A program made the position numbers and the translations under genes. The notes beneath the pieces were generated by a model that was not told the DNA's origin, did no database searches, and worked only from the letters and a program-made list of their open reading frames with translations. DNA of 64,000 nucleotides from Pogostemon cablin (Eukaryota > Streptophyta > Magnoliopsida > Lamiales > Lamiaceae), in contig CM043009.1 of NCBI GenBank assembly GCA_023678885.1, positions 18,159,117 to 18,223,116 on the forward strand, read 5' to 3'. Below are positions 10,559-22,560 of the stretch, piece after piece. The stretch's first letter is position 1, and each line of letters starts with the position of its first letter.

Positions 10559-12395
10559 TGTTAGGCTAAAATTGCGCACTCCAACTAAAATCCCAAAGTA
10601 TAAGGATATCGGTTGTAGTGGCAAGTACCCAGTATATATCGTTCCCACTGAGACAGTTAATTATCTATTTATCTAGTATTACTATTCAACTAGAATGAAT
10701 GTAACCATTTTCCAAGTGTTTTAATTTGATAAAAGCTAAAGTTTCAAAAAATATGTAACAGAATAAATAAAAGTAAGCGAGAATTATTCAAGATTAAATT
10801 CAGAAAGAAATAACAGCTCTAAGATATCAGGTTTTGTGTAATTGATTTGGTTCCTAGAAGTCCTATTGTTTATTCACTCTATTTTAATGGAAAAACATCA
10901 CAAAGTCCTATTAACCCACCAAATATGATTCTATTTCAAGTTAATAGTATTACTCAATTAATAACAAAAGATGGGTGAATCGTTTTGAACCCCCTTCCTT
11001 GATACTAATAAGGCAAACATAAATAAACCTCCGGATGGCCAGTTTGACTAACGTATATTCTCTGAAAGTACTATTCAATCCTATTCACTTCCTACTTGAA
11101 TTCTTAATTACATTGTTCCACTAAGAATATCAAGTATCTAGTTCACCAGCCCTTAGGATTATCGTGTTCATGGGCAAACTACTTTAATCCCTAGCAAACA
11201 GACAATATTAAGTACGTATGCGCACAAGCTAACACAACATATCACGCATCACTGGCAATATCAATGGCATGTTATTAAGACGTTACAAACATATAATATA
11301 ATCTGAAATAAATCAAATAAAATAGCATGAAATCACAATACGTAGTCTAGGTTCTCAAATCAATTTCCTTAACCTTCAATCCTTAGAACTGTAAAGGGTT
11401 TTTAGCCAATGAGATTACAAACAATCTTTATGGCTGAAAAATTCATAACAAGATCAACAATGGAAGAAATTTAAGAAAAGAAACAAAACCCTAGTGTCAT
11501 GTGGCTTGCTTTCGTCTTCCGTCTCTCCGATTGGATTTCTCTCTCAATCGCACTTGAATCCTTCTCCGGACTGATGGGATGGATGGATGAAAGATTTTTG
11601 ATGTGAGTGATGTGGGTGGATGATCTGTGAATTGAATTCACGATCTGTTCCTGTGGTGAATGATCGGTCCCTCTTCTCCAGGTAATCTGATCCCTTTAAT
11701 ATCTTGGGCCCTGAATTTTGACTCTATTGGGCTATTTTCAACGTTCTCATGCACAGGGGATTAAAATTTCCAATTTTTGGCCCAAACTAACGCAACTTGA
11801 GTTGGAATGCCCAACTCAAGTTGCAACACGGCTCGTATTACCCTGAACTGCAACCCGAGTAGACTCAACACGAGTCGTGTTGTTAATTCGTGTCTTCGCC
11901 TATCAAGTCGAGCTGCCATGCTTTGAAACTGATCTGGCCACGAACCCCAACACGAGTCGAGTTAGCAAGTCGAGTTACTGCCTGTCAACTCATGTTGGCT
12001 CACTGGATAAAATCCGACGCGACTCTGCCTCACACGACTCACCACACGACTTGTCCCAAACGCAACACGACTCGAGCTGCAAGTCGAGTTGGTCAGGACA
12101 AGTCGAGTTGACTCACTGATCAATTTTAACCCTCTACGGCTCCATACTCGACTCGAGTTGCTAGGTTGAGTTGACCCTTGCAACTCGAGTAAGCCTTTGT
12201 GAGCTCATTTCTCGCTTGTCTTCAGTTTTACTTCATTTTAACATGTTTTAACCTTCAAAACTCAACAAAACACCTTAGTAGCACCATAATCATGTAAAAT
12301 ACGTAAACTATGCAATTCCACACGAATATATGGCCTTATTCTAGTAAAAATAGTGCATTGCAAGACCGAAAAGACGTAAATTTCCACTGTCATCA
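10559..12395 (-). repeat. Element A 3' LTR
   Basis: 1837 bp, against 1851 bp for its partner, with the same TG...CA ends. It contains the palindrome cluster at about 11790-12195. The TATA-box position of the partner has decayed here to a form without TATAAA (near 11690). Open frames in the cluster on both strands are by-products of its palindromic motifs. Confidence 0.92.
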
Positions 12396-12410
12396 ACTCC
12401 CCAAACTGCC
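12396..12410 (-). promoter_or_regulatory. Polypurine tract of element A
   Basis: On the minus strand the sequence ends AGTTTGGGGAGT, directly before the 3' LTR start TGATGACAG. This is where plus-strand DNA synthesis would be primed. Confidence 0.75.
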
Positions 12411-13740
12411 ATGTTGTTCATCCCCGAACAACGAATTCAAAAAAGAGAGAGATGAGAGTTGAAATTACACTGCAAATAAGGGATCACATAAATCAAAACC
12501 AAGATAATATACCATTGAAATCCTATCGATTGAAACACGTATGTCAAATCAGTCACTTCCCATTTCAGATTCCTTATCATCCACTCTCACAAAAGGTATT
12601 TACACTCATCGCTCAAGTGTGAGCTATACACTCTCATGGCTTAAATATATGTACTCAAATCAATTCACGTGTACGCGTTACCATAAGCTTGACAATTATC
12701 TAAACTCTCCACTAACTTGAAAGATTTAAAGATGGGATCACAAAAGACTTGCTTAGGGTTGTAACGTTGGCTCTTTGGACAAGGATAGGTAAATATAGGA
12801 TAAGTGACTCGATCACCAGTAGAGAATCAACTGTAGAGATACATTTTCAATAAATATACTTTTCAAATCAATCTTTTTTTTCTCTTTCAGCTTCTTTTCA
12901 TCATTTCAATCCTCCCTTAACTTTCAAGCTCAACATCCACTTTTTCTTTCTCTTCCTTTTAAATAGGGTACTAGTTCCAGGCACTACCTTATTGCTGGGG
13001 TACCAGTTTCAGGCACTACCCCCCTTTTACAAGTTTTAACCATCCTTAACCTTCAATCACTATCCTCTCATGTTTATCTTCCCAACTTTCTTTTCACACT
13101 ACACCAATCTGTCGCCTTTATTTCTCTACTAGGATATGTATTTAAAAGGCCTTTAAAGGATTAAATTGGCTATCTTCATAGGCTTCCAACGAATAAGGCT
13201 TACAGGCTCAAACGGGAAACTATGGATTAAATTTCAAGGTAGGATAAATATTTGGCTAGTAACTCAATAAAGAACAAAATGGCCTAAGGTCATTTTCCAT
13301 CATCTAATCAATCTTCTAGCCTCAAGCAAATTAAAAGTCATGTTCTAGAATACATGCTTGTAAACGATGCTCTCAAGAATAAAACTAATCATGTGTAATT
13401 TTCATGATCTATTAAAGCTCAAATCTCACATAGGTGTAATAGAATAATGAGCACTCCTACATAGGCTTATGAACCAATTTTTAATACATGCGACAATCTT
13501 AAGTATTCCAACATCCAAGTACACATCTAGCTTGATTAACCATTACATAACATCACATAACCATATCCTCAATTTACTCATTTATTACATCACAAGTTAC
13601 AAATTCATCACATCAATCACATATTTAATTCATTAGTACAGGCCGATCAAATAAGACAAGAGAACCTAACAGAAAATCAACTACCCATACACAAAACCAC
13701 ATATATCATGAAACGAAAAGAAAAATACAACATCTAGATA
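12411..13740 (-). other. Element A 3' untranslated region
   Basis: Noncoding sequence between the last ORF and the polypurine tract. It holds two close copies of a 22-bp motif (12967-12988 and 12999-13020, GGTAGTGCCTGAAACTGGTACC type on the minus strand). It also holds a stretch around 12765-12830 conserved in elements C and D. No reading frame. Confidence 0.6.
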
Positions 13741-13746
13741 AGGCTG

Positions 13747-16073
13747 CTAATCCTCCTCGCCACCATCTGGACCATCATCATCCTCGGCGCCATCTCTATC
13801 TCCTGGACCCATCCTCCACTCGTCAAAATCTCTTCTCAGATCCTCCAAATCAGCCATCCTAGTGGAGATGTCATTAGTGGTCGTGGCCAATGCACCGAGA
13901 TGTCGATCAGAAATAGTCTGATTCCTCAAGACTGTGGCCATCTGTCGGCTGATCTCCTTGTTCTCCACAGCTCTCTGTCTACTCTCCTCTCTTATGTGCC
14001 TGTTCTCCTCCATCAAGTACTCATTATGCATCGTGCGCCCTGAGCCTGCTGTCTCCACCAATCATACATCGGTACCTAGGCCTCAAATCCGAGTCGAGGA
14101 GCAGGTGGTGCCATCCCATACAGAGGAACTCCACCAAAATTAGGTGGCACATGATACTGATGTGCCTTCTCAAACTGATCATGGTGCTGAGCCTCAGCAT
14201 ACTCTCCAGCTCCTTGGTAGCCTCCACTTAAATCTTTTTCCATCTGCTAAGGCTGCTCCTGAACTTTCGAATCTCCCATGGCCATTGGATACATCCTAGC
14301 CAGTGCATTCCTCACTATATTCTGCTAAGTATGGTTTATTATCCCTTCATGAATAGCCACGTGATCCGGTGTGTCCATCAGAAGATTCTCCTCTCTTCTA
14401 ACTGTAGTGAACTGATGCAGTTTCATTGGGAACAAGAATGACAACCCACCCTCCTTGAATACGTACATGATTCCCTGAGGATCTCTTTTCATTATCCCTC
14501 GTCGCACCAAGGTTGTCAAGTCAAGGTCTAGTGGGTCCCTGATATACTCCATCCTCGAGGTATCGATGTTGTAGTGATGGGCAATGGGAGTAATCAGTCC
14601 TCCTATATTCACCTTCTGAGTTGAACACACCTTGAACTGGTAAAATTGGTACAGAAAGTAAGCAGCTAAGTTGAAATGAAATGAATTAACCATGCACCAC
14701 AAGACATAAGCTCTCCTTGGGTGATGCTACCCCCTTTAACTCTGCAGAAAATCGTACTAGCCATAATCTGATCCATGTACTGCAGAACTGGATTTCTGAT
14801 GAAGGTGGCCTTTGCCACACTTGACTTAAACCTCCTCTTTTCTATGATGGACTCCCAGAACTCATTGGCTTTAAATCTTTTATCCTCAACGAAAGGAATC
14901 CCAACTGGAGCTCTCAATGCTCGGTTTAGACCATCCAAGTCAATCACTCTGAATACTCCTCCTAGATAAAACTCAGCAGCATAAGGAAGCTTGTCCATCG
15001 GATCAAAGAAGACTTTTAAAGTGGACAAGAACTCCGCTATCAGCTGAAAATAAGTCCTTCCTTTTTGCTCCATAAAATGACGAATCCCAACCTGATCGAA
15101 CATACCTAAGATCTCCTCAGCAATTTTTAGAGTGGTCATAGTTCCATCATCTTGATAGCATGTATGGGTGATCTTATCTGATACTTCTTCCATATCGGAG
15201 CCATCTCAATTCAATTATTCATGCTCAGCTTAAAGTCCAACGGCAGCCTTTTTAATCTTCTCAATTTATCCATCATTTGGTTAGTTGTATCATCTTGTGG
15301 CTGACTCGATGAACTGGAGGCTCCTTTTCTTTTCTTACTTGGCCCGTCTCCTTTGGCCGATTGCTTTCCTTTTCCTTTTCCTCCATCACCACCATCACCC
15401 TTCTTTCCTCTACCTAAAATTAATGCAAAATATTTAACCAAACTCTTTATAACATAAATACAAGATACTATCCATATGAATTATGCGTAGAATCAACAAT
15501 GACAAGTACCAATCGAATTCAACATTCCCAACACACTCAGGTTCTTATCAAATGAAATTTCTAACACAAAATCAATTTCACTTAACAAAAACTCAAATGT
15601 GTTATTTTCAATTCCAAACTATGAATTCGCTCGTACTTTAGCATGCTCCCTACATCCTACTTCACTCAATTACAATTAAAATCAAGTAATTCAAATCATA
15701 GTTAAGCAAATTTTCAACCATAAACATGGGTATTAATTTTTACTAACCAAACTCTTCATGCTTAACACTCATGCACTCAAATTTTCAAAATTCAAACTTG
15801 CATCAATGTTATTATTCCATTCCATACACATCCACATGTCCCAACTTCAACATCAATTAAGCCCCATTCATCAAATTCGTCATATACTATGCATATAAAT
15901 CAATTTTCAAACCAACCATCATGCATACAACGTGTTTGAAAAAATTCCTCAACCAAAAGCCATCTTGAACATGTTAATTTCACCACACTACACTTATCCA
16001 TTACAAATTCGCAACAAATCTGCAAATTAAAGCATAAAATGAGTAAGAGAAACATACCTCTAAGATTATACAT
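13747..16073 (-). pseudogene. Element A ATHILA-type (env-like) last ORF, spliced, broken
   Basis: The order is exon 1 (16058-16073; ATG plus 13 nt), donor GTATGT, an intron of about 644 bp, and acceptor TTTTAG with exon 2 from 15413. The join is in frame and gives a basic Gly/Lys-rich start (GRGKKGDGGDGG). Next come the conserved ATHILA-domain blocks (FIRNPVLQYMDQ, VNIGGLITPIAHHY; 14325-15193). A coiled-coil-like C-terminus (13747-14061) ends in an acidic tail. A stop near 15211 and phase changes near 15200, 14690 and 14200 break it. No clear membrane segment or signal peptide is visible, so 'env-like' is only the customary name for this ORF position. Function unknown. Confidence 0.75.
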
Positions 16074-16333
16074 GACGAAATCGGACTTCACACTTTCTTC
16101 ACAAAGAAAATTCGAAAAGCCCTAATTCTAGCCCCAATTTGCTTCGAAATCGACAGAGTATGTGTCTGTGATGGTGGGTGAAGTGTTTAATCCATGTATG
16201 TGATGGTGGATGATGCTAAAAAAATCAAAGGGAAGAGAAGGGTGTGCGACACGGTTTAGAATCAAAAAGAAGAATGAGTGTAATATCCTAAAACCCCCAA
16301 ATTTTAACTTAATAAAAACGAACCTGGAAACCC

Positions 16334-16668
16334 AACAAGAGTCGAGCTGCAACTCGTGTTGGCCTTACGGGGTTGTGTTAGCTGTCTTGACTTTTCTGGA
16401 TATTTTCTGCCTCCTAACATGACTCGAGCAACAAGTCAAGCTGGGCTTAGCAAGTTGGGCTTCTGGACAACTCTCGGCACACAGCTCGACTCATGTGGCC
16501 AACTCGAGTCAAGGCCTGTCAAGTCAAGTTATCCAACATGACTCGTGTTATGCAAGTCGAGCTGTCGCCTATCAAGTTGAGCTACATCTATCTGAAACTT
16601 GTCACCTCGGCCTTCCAACACAACTCGAGTGACAAGTTGAGTTGCGACTTGTCAACTCGTGTTGGCCC
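16334..16668 (-). promoter_or_regulatory. TCGA-core palindrome cluster upstream of the last ORF (A)
   Basis: About a dozen variants of ACTCGAGT, CAAGTCGAGCTG and CAACTCGTGTTGG lie in 335 bp. The same words form the cluster in this element's LTRs. The cluster ends about 260 bp before the ATG of the last ORF, and a CT-rich leader-like stretch follows it. A regulatory role is inferred from position. Confidence 0.55.
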
Positions 16669-17114
16669 CAAAAGCATAGAAAATTCATCCTTTGCTCCGT
16701 TTTTCCCCTGAACTCACTTAGAAATCATATATCAATCATCAAAACATCCATTTTAGTCAAGAACAAAGGGAGAAAACTCATATGTATGCATCAAACGACT
16801 CAATCTTTCAACCAACAACTCAACATATCCAACCATATCATCAATAATGCTCAAAACATCACTAGTTCAACTCAATCAAGTGCCAATAAAAATCCAAAAA
16901 AATCCTCAAGAACCATAATAAAACCACACTAAACTAGGATTAACGCGCAACAAACACAACTAAATGACACACACCTGGACAATCACAAAAAATCGACATC
17001 TTAATATCATCAAATAAATCAAAAATAACGAAAAATCGCAAAAAATTAATCATCCAAGCATAAAACACAATGAAGTAATTTTACTTTGGTATAGCAAGAC
17101 ACAAGTATATACGT

Positions 17115-17290
17115 AACCCCCCAAACTTAGCTCAAACAAAGTGAGAGCATAAGTTTGCAAAGAAGTATAATATAGTCGAGCAACACCTAATAAAATCCCT
17201 ACATAGACACAAACTTAATAAAGCAATTAAAACGGAAGGGTCGGCCCCCAACAAGCGCTCATGTTTAATGTCGGAGAGTCACGACATAAT
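17115..17290 (-). other. Conserved post-integrase segment with internal purine tract (A)
   Basis: On the minus strand CTAAGTTTGGGGGGTT (17115-17130) resembles a polypurine tract. It follows a conserved block (about 17238-17286) that also occurs after INT in C, in D and in F. It is noncoding. It may be a second plus-strand priming site, which is inference. Confidence 0.45.
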
Positions 17291-17329
17291 TAAACCTCAA
17301 CTTAAGTACTCAAGAGAGAGTACTTGCTT

Positions 17330-18560
17330 ATCAGACAGCGATTTGTAGTATTTCAATCATTGTCCATTCGCCACCATGATCTCACATTTGTCATCCTTCA
17401 ATTTTAAACTTCCCCCTCCACAGGCTCTATGAATGACTTATAGTCCAATCCACTTGGACTTCAGCTTACCTGCAAACAATTTGAGATGAGAGTTAAATAA
17501 GAGTACCTGATCACCAACGTTGAACTCCATGAAATGGATCTTCGCATCATGCCATCTTTTCATTCGTGCCTTAAAGATCCTTTAATTCCCATACGCTCTC
17601 TCTCGAAATTCATCTAACTCATTCATTTGAGTAAGATGAAAATCCTTTGCATCCTCCATACTCAAGTTCAAACGCCTAATTGCCAAAAGAGCTTTATGTT
17701 CAATCTCCATCGGAAGATGGCAAGATTTCCCATAAACTATTTGGTATGGCGACATTCCTAAGACCGTCTTGAAAGCAGTCCTAAATCCCCACAAAGCATC
17801 ATCAAGCTTCATGGACCAATCTTTCCTTGTGCTTTCCACTATTTCTCCAACACTTGCTTAATTTGACGGTTGGAAACCTCAGCCTGCCCATTTGCTTGTG
17901 GATGATAGGGTGTAGTAACCACCCTATGTTTCACTCCATAATCTCGAAGCACCTTCTCCATCAACTTATTGACAAAGTGGCTCCCCCCATCGCTTATGAG
18001 CGCCTTCGGTAACCCATACCGACTGAAAATGTTCTTCTTTACAAATTCTTGTACCACTCTTGCCTCATTCGTCCTGGTTGGAATTGCTTCCACACATTTC
18101 GAAACGTAGTCCACTGCTAACAGGATGTAAATGAATCACTAGATGGGGGAAATGGCACCATAAAATCGATCCCCCATACATCGAAAATCTCCACTACGAT
18201 ACTAGGCTGCAATCTCTCTTCGAAATATTCCCCATTCGCTGGCATTTATCACATGTATCCACATACTCTTGATAGCTCTTGGACAGGGTAGGCCAATAAA
18301 AACCAGACTAAGCACCTTTTGAGCAGTCTTCTGGACGCCGAAATGATCCCCATTTGGCTGTGAGTGGCAGAAATATAGAACAACTTTCCCATTCTACCTC
18401 AGGAACACACCTCCGAATAATGGAATCTGTGCAGATTTGTAAACCCATGGCTCCTCCAATAGCATATACTGTACATCATGCAGAAAATTTGACCATCTAG
18501 TCTCTACTCACCTAATACGGTTTCACCCCCGTGGCAATGTAGTTTACATAATCAGCATAC
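17330..18560 (-). pseudogene. Element A integrase
   Basis: The retroviral-type integrase that inserts the element's cDNA. Visible in order are the CDKCQR zinc-binding end (about 18240-18260), the core with AVDYVSKCVEAIPT, LISDGGSHFVN and QANGQAEVSNR carrying the D-D-E residues (17839-18130), MSPYQIVYGKSCHLP (about 17710-17760) and a C-terminal KLKSKWIG block (about 17450-17480). Stops and frameshifts occur near 17839, 18135, 18200 and in the C-terminal part. It is downstream of RNase H, as in the Ty3 group. Not functional. Confidence 0.85.
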
Positions 18561-18589
18561 TAGGGGCCATCTATTTTTCTTGCTCGGGG

Positions 18590-19351
18590 TATGTCTTTGA
18601 AACAGTGAAGACCTATTTGATGTCCACCATCAGTATCCTCTCATTAGGGAAATACTCTTTGATTACCTCTGCAGTGTCGTCACAGTGCTCCTTCATCTCT
18701 AGGCGCGACAGGTGGTCGACTAAGACATTCTCACTACCCTTTTTATCACGAATCTCCATGTCGAACTCCTGGAGCAAAAGAATCCACTTGATTATTCTTA
18801 GCTTTGCATCATTTTTATCCATCAAGTATCTGATAGCCGAGTGATCAGTGTAAACCACAGTCTTCATGCCCACTAAGTAAGGTCGAAACTTATCAAAGGT
18901 GTACACCACCGCCAAGAATTCCTTCTCAGTGACAGTGTAATTCTTTTTAGCAGAATCGAACGTCTTACTTGCATAGTAAATGGCATGAAACTTTTTCTCT
19001 CTCATCTGTCCCAACATAACTCCAAAAGTTGTATCACTAGCATCACACTCTAGCACAAAGGGCTGAGTCCAATTTGGAGTGATGAGAATCGGAGCAGTTA
19101 TCAATGCTTCCTTGAGAACCTGAAAAACATGTAAGCATGTTCCATCAAAATCAAATGTAACATCTTTTTCAAGCAACCTGAACAGCGGTTTTGAATATTT
19201 AGAGAAATCTTTTATTAATCTCATATAAAATCCCGCGTGCCCCAAGAAAGACCGGATCCTCTTTAATTGGTGGGTGGTGGAAGCTTCTCAATCACCACCA
19301 CCTTGGCACGATCAACCTGAAGACCTGCAACAGAAACATGATGTCCCATAT
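18590..19351 (-). pseudogene. Element A RNase H domain
   Basis: An open stretch of 210 codons (18613-19245) carries the RT connection (GFYMRLIKDFSKYSKPL), ECDASD, the YYASKTFDSAKKNYT block, TVTEKEFLAVV, VYTDHSAIRYL and the terminal DHLSRLE. These are the classic acidic residues and motifs of Ty3-type RNase H, which degrades the RNA template. It is the best-preserved coding domain of element A. Its upstream reading frame is cut by the solo LTR at 19357. Confidence 0.9.
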
Positions 19352-19356
19352 ACTAT

Positions 19357-21695
19357 TGATGCCCGTTTTCTTTGCACGCAAAATTAATCCCCAAGTATCA
19401 AGGATTCAATTGCAGCTTAGCAAGCGACCAAGTGAATATCGAACTCAAGGGACGGCGTATTATCAATTTAATTATTTACTAAATTAATTAAGACAAGTTG
19501 GCAATTAAGTTGGAGGTTTGAATTATTAATCTACTAACAATTAAATTAAATAACGAATAAAATAAAATATCACTCGAAGAATACGAAAGTGGATCAAGAG
19601 AGAGAATAGGTAGCTCTAGGGTAATCCAATTTCACTCATTAATTTTCCTTCCATGTGTTGATGTCCGACTCTGCCTTGTGGAATATGGACGCATTACTAA
19701 ACTATGCATATCTACTCTATAGACACAAGTAAACATGCGTGTAATACGTGTGAATAACCTCGGAGTAAGAGATATAATTTCACCTCCCTTTATAGGTACT
19801 ATCAGTATCAATTATTTCCCTGGCCAATTAGTACTCTAACCCGATATGATCTCCCTTTATAGGTACTATAAAATTATCTTCTTTATCCTACTTAATAACC
19901 CGAATTCAATTCAATTAATAAGTATTCATATATGATAGTTCTAATGAAGCTTCGGAGTCCCCTCACTTAGAATCATAACATGAAATCCTGCTCAGCAGTG
20001 AACACACTCAATCAATAATCAAGATATATATTTAGACTCTACATAACAGTTAATGATGCACAAAACGACCATGAGTATGAATTAAAAAGGCACAATCATA
20101 TATAAAATAAATCCACAAGTAGTGTTGTACGGAGTTTACACACGAAAGTTCAATTAATTGGTAAAAACCTTCACAACCCTAGTTCTACCAAAATGGCTCT
20201 AGCCTATGATGTTGTGAAAAACAATCATGGGTGTTGGATAGATCTTATCGGGATGTCTGGAAAATACAAGATAAATTAGGAAATGAAATAAACCCTAGAT
20301 TTGGGAGTCATCGCGTCCTTCTCCATCTTGAATCCTCCTCTTGGTTCTCCTCTTGATTTCACAAACGAATCTTCAAAGTGATAGATGGATGGAGAAAAGG
20401 ATGTGGATGATGGTTGGGGGGTGATCCCCCCTTGAGGGGTGTGGTATGGTTGTGGCCTCTCCTCTACTCAATCTCTAAATTCCAATCTGATTTTTGATGT
20501 GATCTACACCCCTTTTTATACTTGTAAGATCTCCTTATAGGCCTTGGAATGGGCTTTTTGAGTGATCACATGTATTGAGAGTGTAAAAATACGGATATGG
20601 TAAATTTTCGAGGCTCAATTCGACCTCACCAACAGGTCGAATTAACGTTCCAGGTCGAATTAGCCTACTGTAAGTCCCAGGTGCTCAATTCGACCAGCAC
20701 AACAGGTCGAATTGACAGGTCGTGGTCGAATTGCTTCTTTTGCCATCTAATTTGACCAGAAGGTTAGGTCGAATTGACCCTGTCTTGGTCAAATTGGCTT
20801 GCGCAGTCTCACCGTTTCGCATATAACTTCCACATCCAAGCTCCAATTTGAGTGATTTTTGCGCTCACGCGATCCACTCTTCCTTGGTTTTCTATCCTAA
20901 AAGAAAACAAGAAAACTCCAAGATTTGAATGTGCAACAAGCTATGGAAAGTAGCACAATAATTCTGTTCGGCACAGCTCGTGCGATGTCACCATTTCGAT
21001 CATAAATTCCTCATTTGGAATCCAATTGAGGTATTGTTTATGTCAAATCAACCCTCATTTCAATGCTTTCCAACCATATATCACAACAATAGTTTTTATC
21101 TCCACAATAACACAGAAAAATTACAAAAGTTGGATGTGTGTTTTCAGCATTCTTGCACATGTTACACCTTTTCTCCAACTTTGCACTTTTGATCCTTTTT
21201 TCACCTAAAATACAATAAAATACCTCAAGTGCACCTTTTTCTCACATATATTGAATATAAGATACTTGTGCAAATATATAATAATAATTCTCATCAAAAA
21301 GGTGTTAAATTGGACACTCAAACACGCTAATTTCCACAAGCCACAGAAAGTAGCACAGCAATTATGTTCAGCACAGCTCGCGTGACGTCACCATTTCGAT
21401 CAAAACTTCCTCATTTGGAATCCAATTGAGGTGTTGTTTATGTCAAATCAGCCCTTATTTCAGTGGCTTTCAAACCATGTATCACAACAACAGTTTTGAT
21501 CTCCACAATAACACAGAAAAATTACAAAATTGGATGTGCGTTTTCAGCATTCTTGCACATGTTGCACCTTTTCTCCAACTTTGCACTTTTGATCATTTTT
21601 CCACCTAAATACAATAAAACACCTCAAGTGCACATTTTTCTCACATATATTGAATATGAGATACTTGTGTAAATATATAACAATAATTCTCAACG
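19357..21695 (-). mobile_element. Solo LTR B inserted in the RT of element A
   Basis: Flanked by ACTAT (19352-19356 and 21696-21700). On the minus strand it ends CGGGCATCA, and its start has decayed from TGATGAGAATT to CGTTGAGAATT. It is related to the LTRs of element D and to the one at 57336-58675. It has a TATA box (TATAAAAA, minus, 20513-20520) and a TCGA cluster (20616-20795) about 97 bp upstream of it. A tandem duplication of about 400 bp (20946-21295 and 21346-21695) makes it long. It disrupts the FMVRDGIV-LGHH motif of RT. No internal sequence remains, so it is a solo LTR formed by LTR-LTR recombination. Confidence 0.8.
20616..20795 (-). promoter_or_regulatory. TCGA-core cluster in solo LTR B
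   Basis: Repeated GGTCGAATT and its complement AATTCGACC, at least eight variants in 180 bp, upstream of the TATA box of the LTR. It differs in sequence from the CTCGAG cluster of A but sits in the same place. Confidence 0.6.
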
Positions 21696-21700
21696 ACTAT

Positions 21701-22560
21701 CCCATCTCTCACCATGAAATGGCATTTTTTCCAGTTCAAGACAAGGTTAGTTTCTTCACATATCTCCGAAACGAAACACAAGTTAGATAAACAAGAGTCA
21801 AATGAAGAACCAAATACAGAGAAGTCATCCATGAACACTTCCATGACTCTTTCTATAAGACCCTCAAAAATTGTCATCATACACCTTTGAAAAGTCGCAG
21901 GTGCATTACATAAGCCAAAGGGTAACTTCCTAAAGACAAAAGTGCCATAAGGGCAGGTAAATGCTTTCTTTTCCTGATCCCTCGGTGTAATCATTATCTG
22001 ACAGTAACCAGAGTAGCCATCCAAGAAATAGTAAAAATCATAACCTGCTAGTCTATCCAATATCTGATCCATAAAGGGCAAAGGAAAATGATCTTTAACC
22101 GTGTTCTCATTTAATCTACACAGACATGCCACCCAGTAGGTAACCTAGTTACTATCACTTCACCATCTTCAGATACAATTATGGTCATTCCCCCCTTTTT
22201 AGCAATCACATGCAAAGGACTCACATAGGTACTATTGCTAATAGAAAAAATAATGCTCGCATCTAACCATTTAAGCACTTTTTTTTCTAACAACTTCTTG
22301 CATAGCGGGGTTCAACCTCCGCTAATGCTGCACAGAACTTTTATTCTCATCTTCAAGCCTAATCTTATACATGCAAAAAGCGGGATTAATCCCTTTCAGA
22401 TCCTCTATTGTCCACCCTATTGCAGACTTATGCTTTCTTAACACTACCAACAACATATCAAGTTCACTTTTAGATAGAAAAGAAGATACGATTACCTGAA
22501 AAGTTTCATCCTCCCCCAAATAAGCATACATGAGATGGTCTGGAAGTTGTTTGAGCTCAG
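21701..22560 (-). pseudogene. Element A reverse transcriptase
   Basis: It copies the element RNA into DNA. Blocks in order are KSAIGWTIEDLKGI, HVIAKKGGMT, RLPTGWHVCVD, FLDGYSGYCQI, FTCPYGTFVFRKLPFGLCNAP, and the catalytic FMDDFSVFG, then KKCHFMVRDGIV at the insertion point of solo LTR B. Frameshifts fall near 22130 and 22300. The catalytic aspartates are intact, so decay has reached the frame rather than the active site. Confidence 0.88.

Noticed and set aside
11877..12183. Overlapping open frames on both strands in the A LTR
   Set aside because: The palindromic motif array keeps both strands open by composition. No homology and no conserved start; also decayed in the other LTR.
13747..16073. 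True viral envelope gene in element A
   Set aside because: Position is env-like, but I see no signal peptide, no clear membrane segment and no fusion motif. It is called an ATHILA-type last ORF only.
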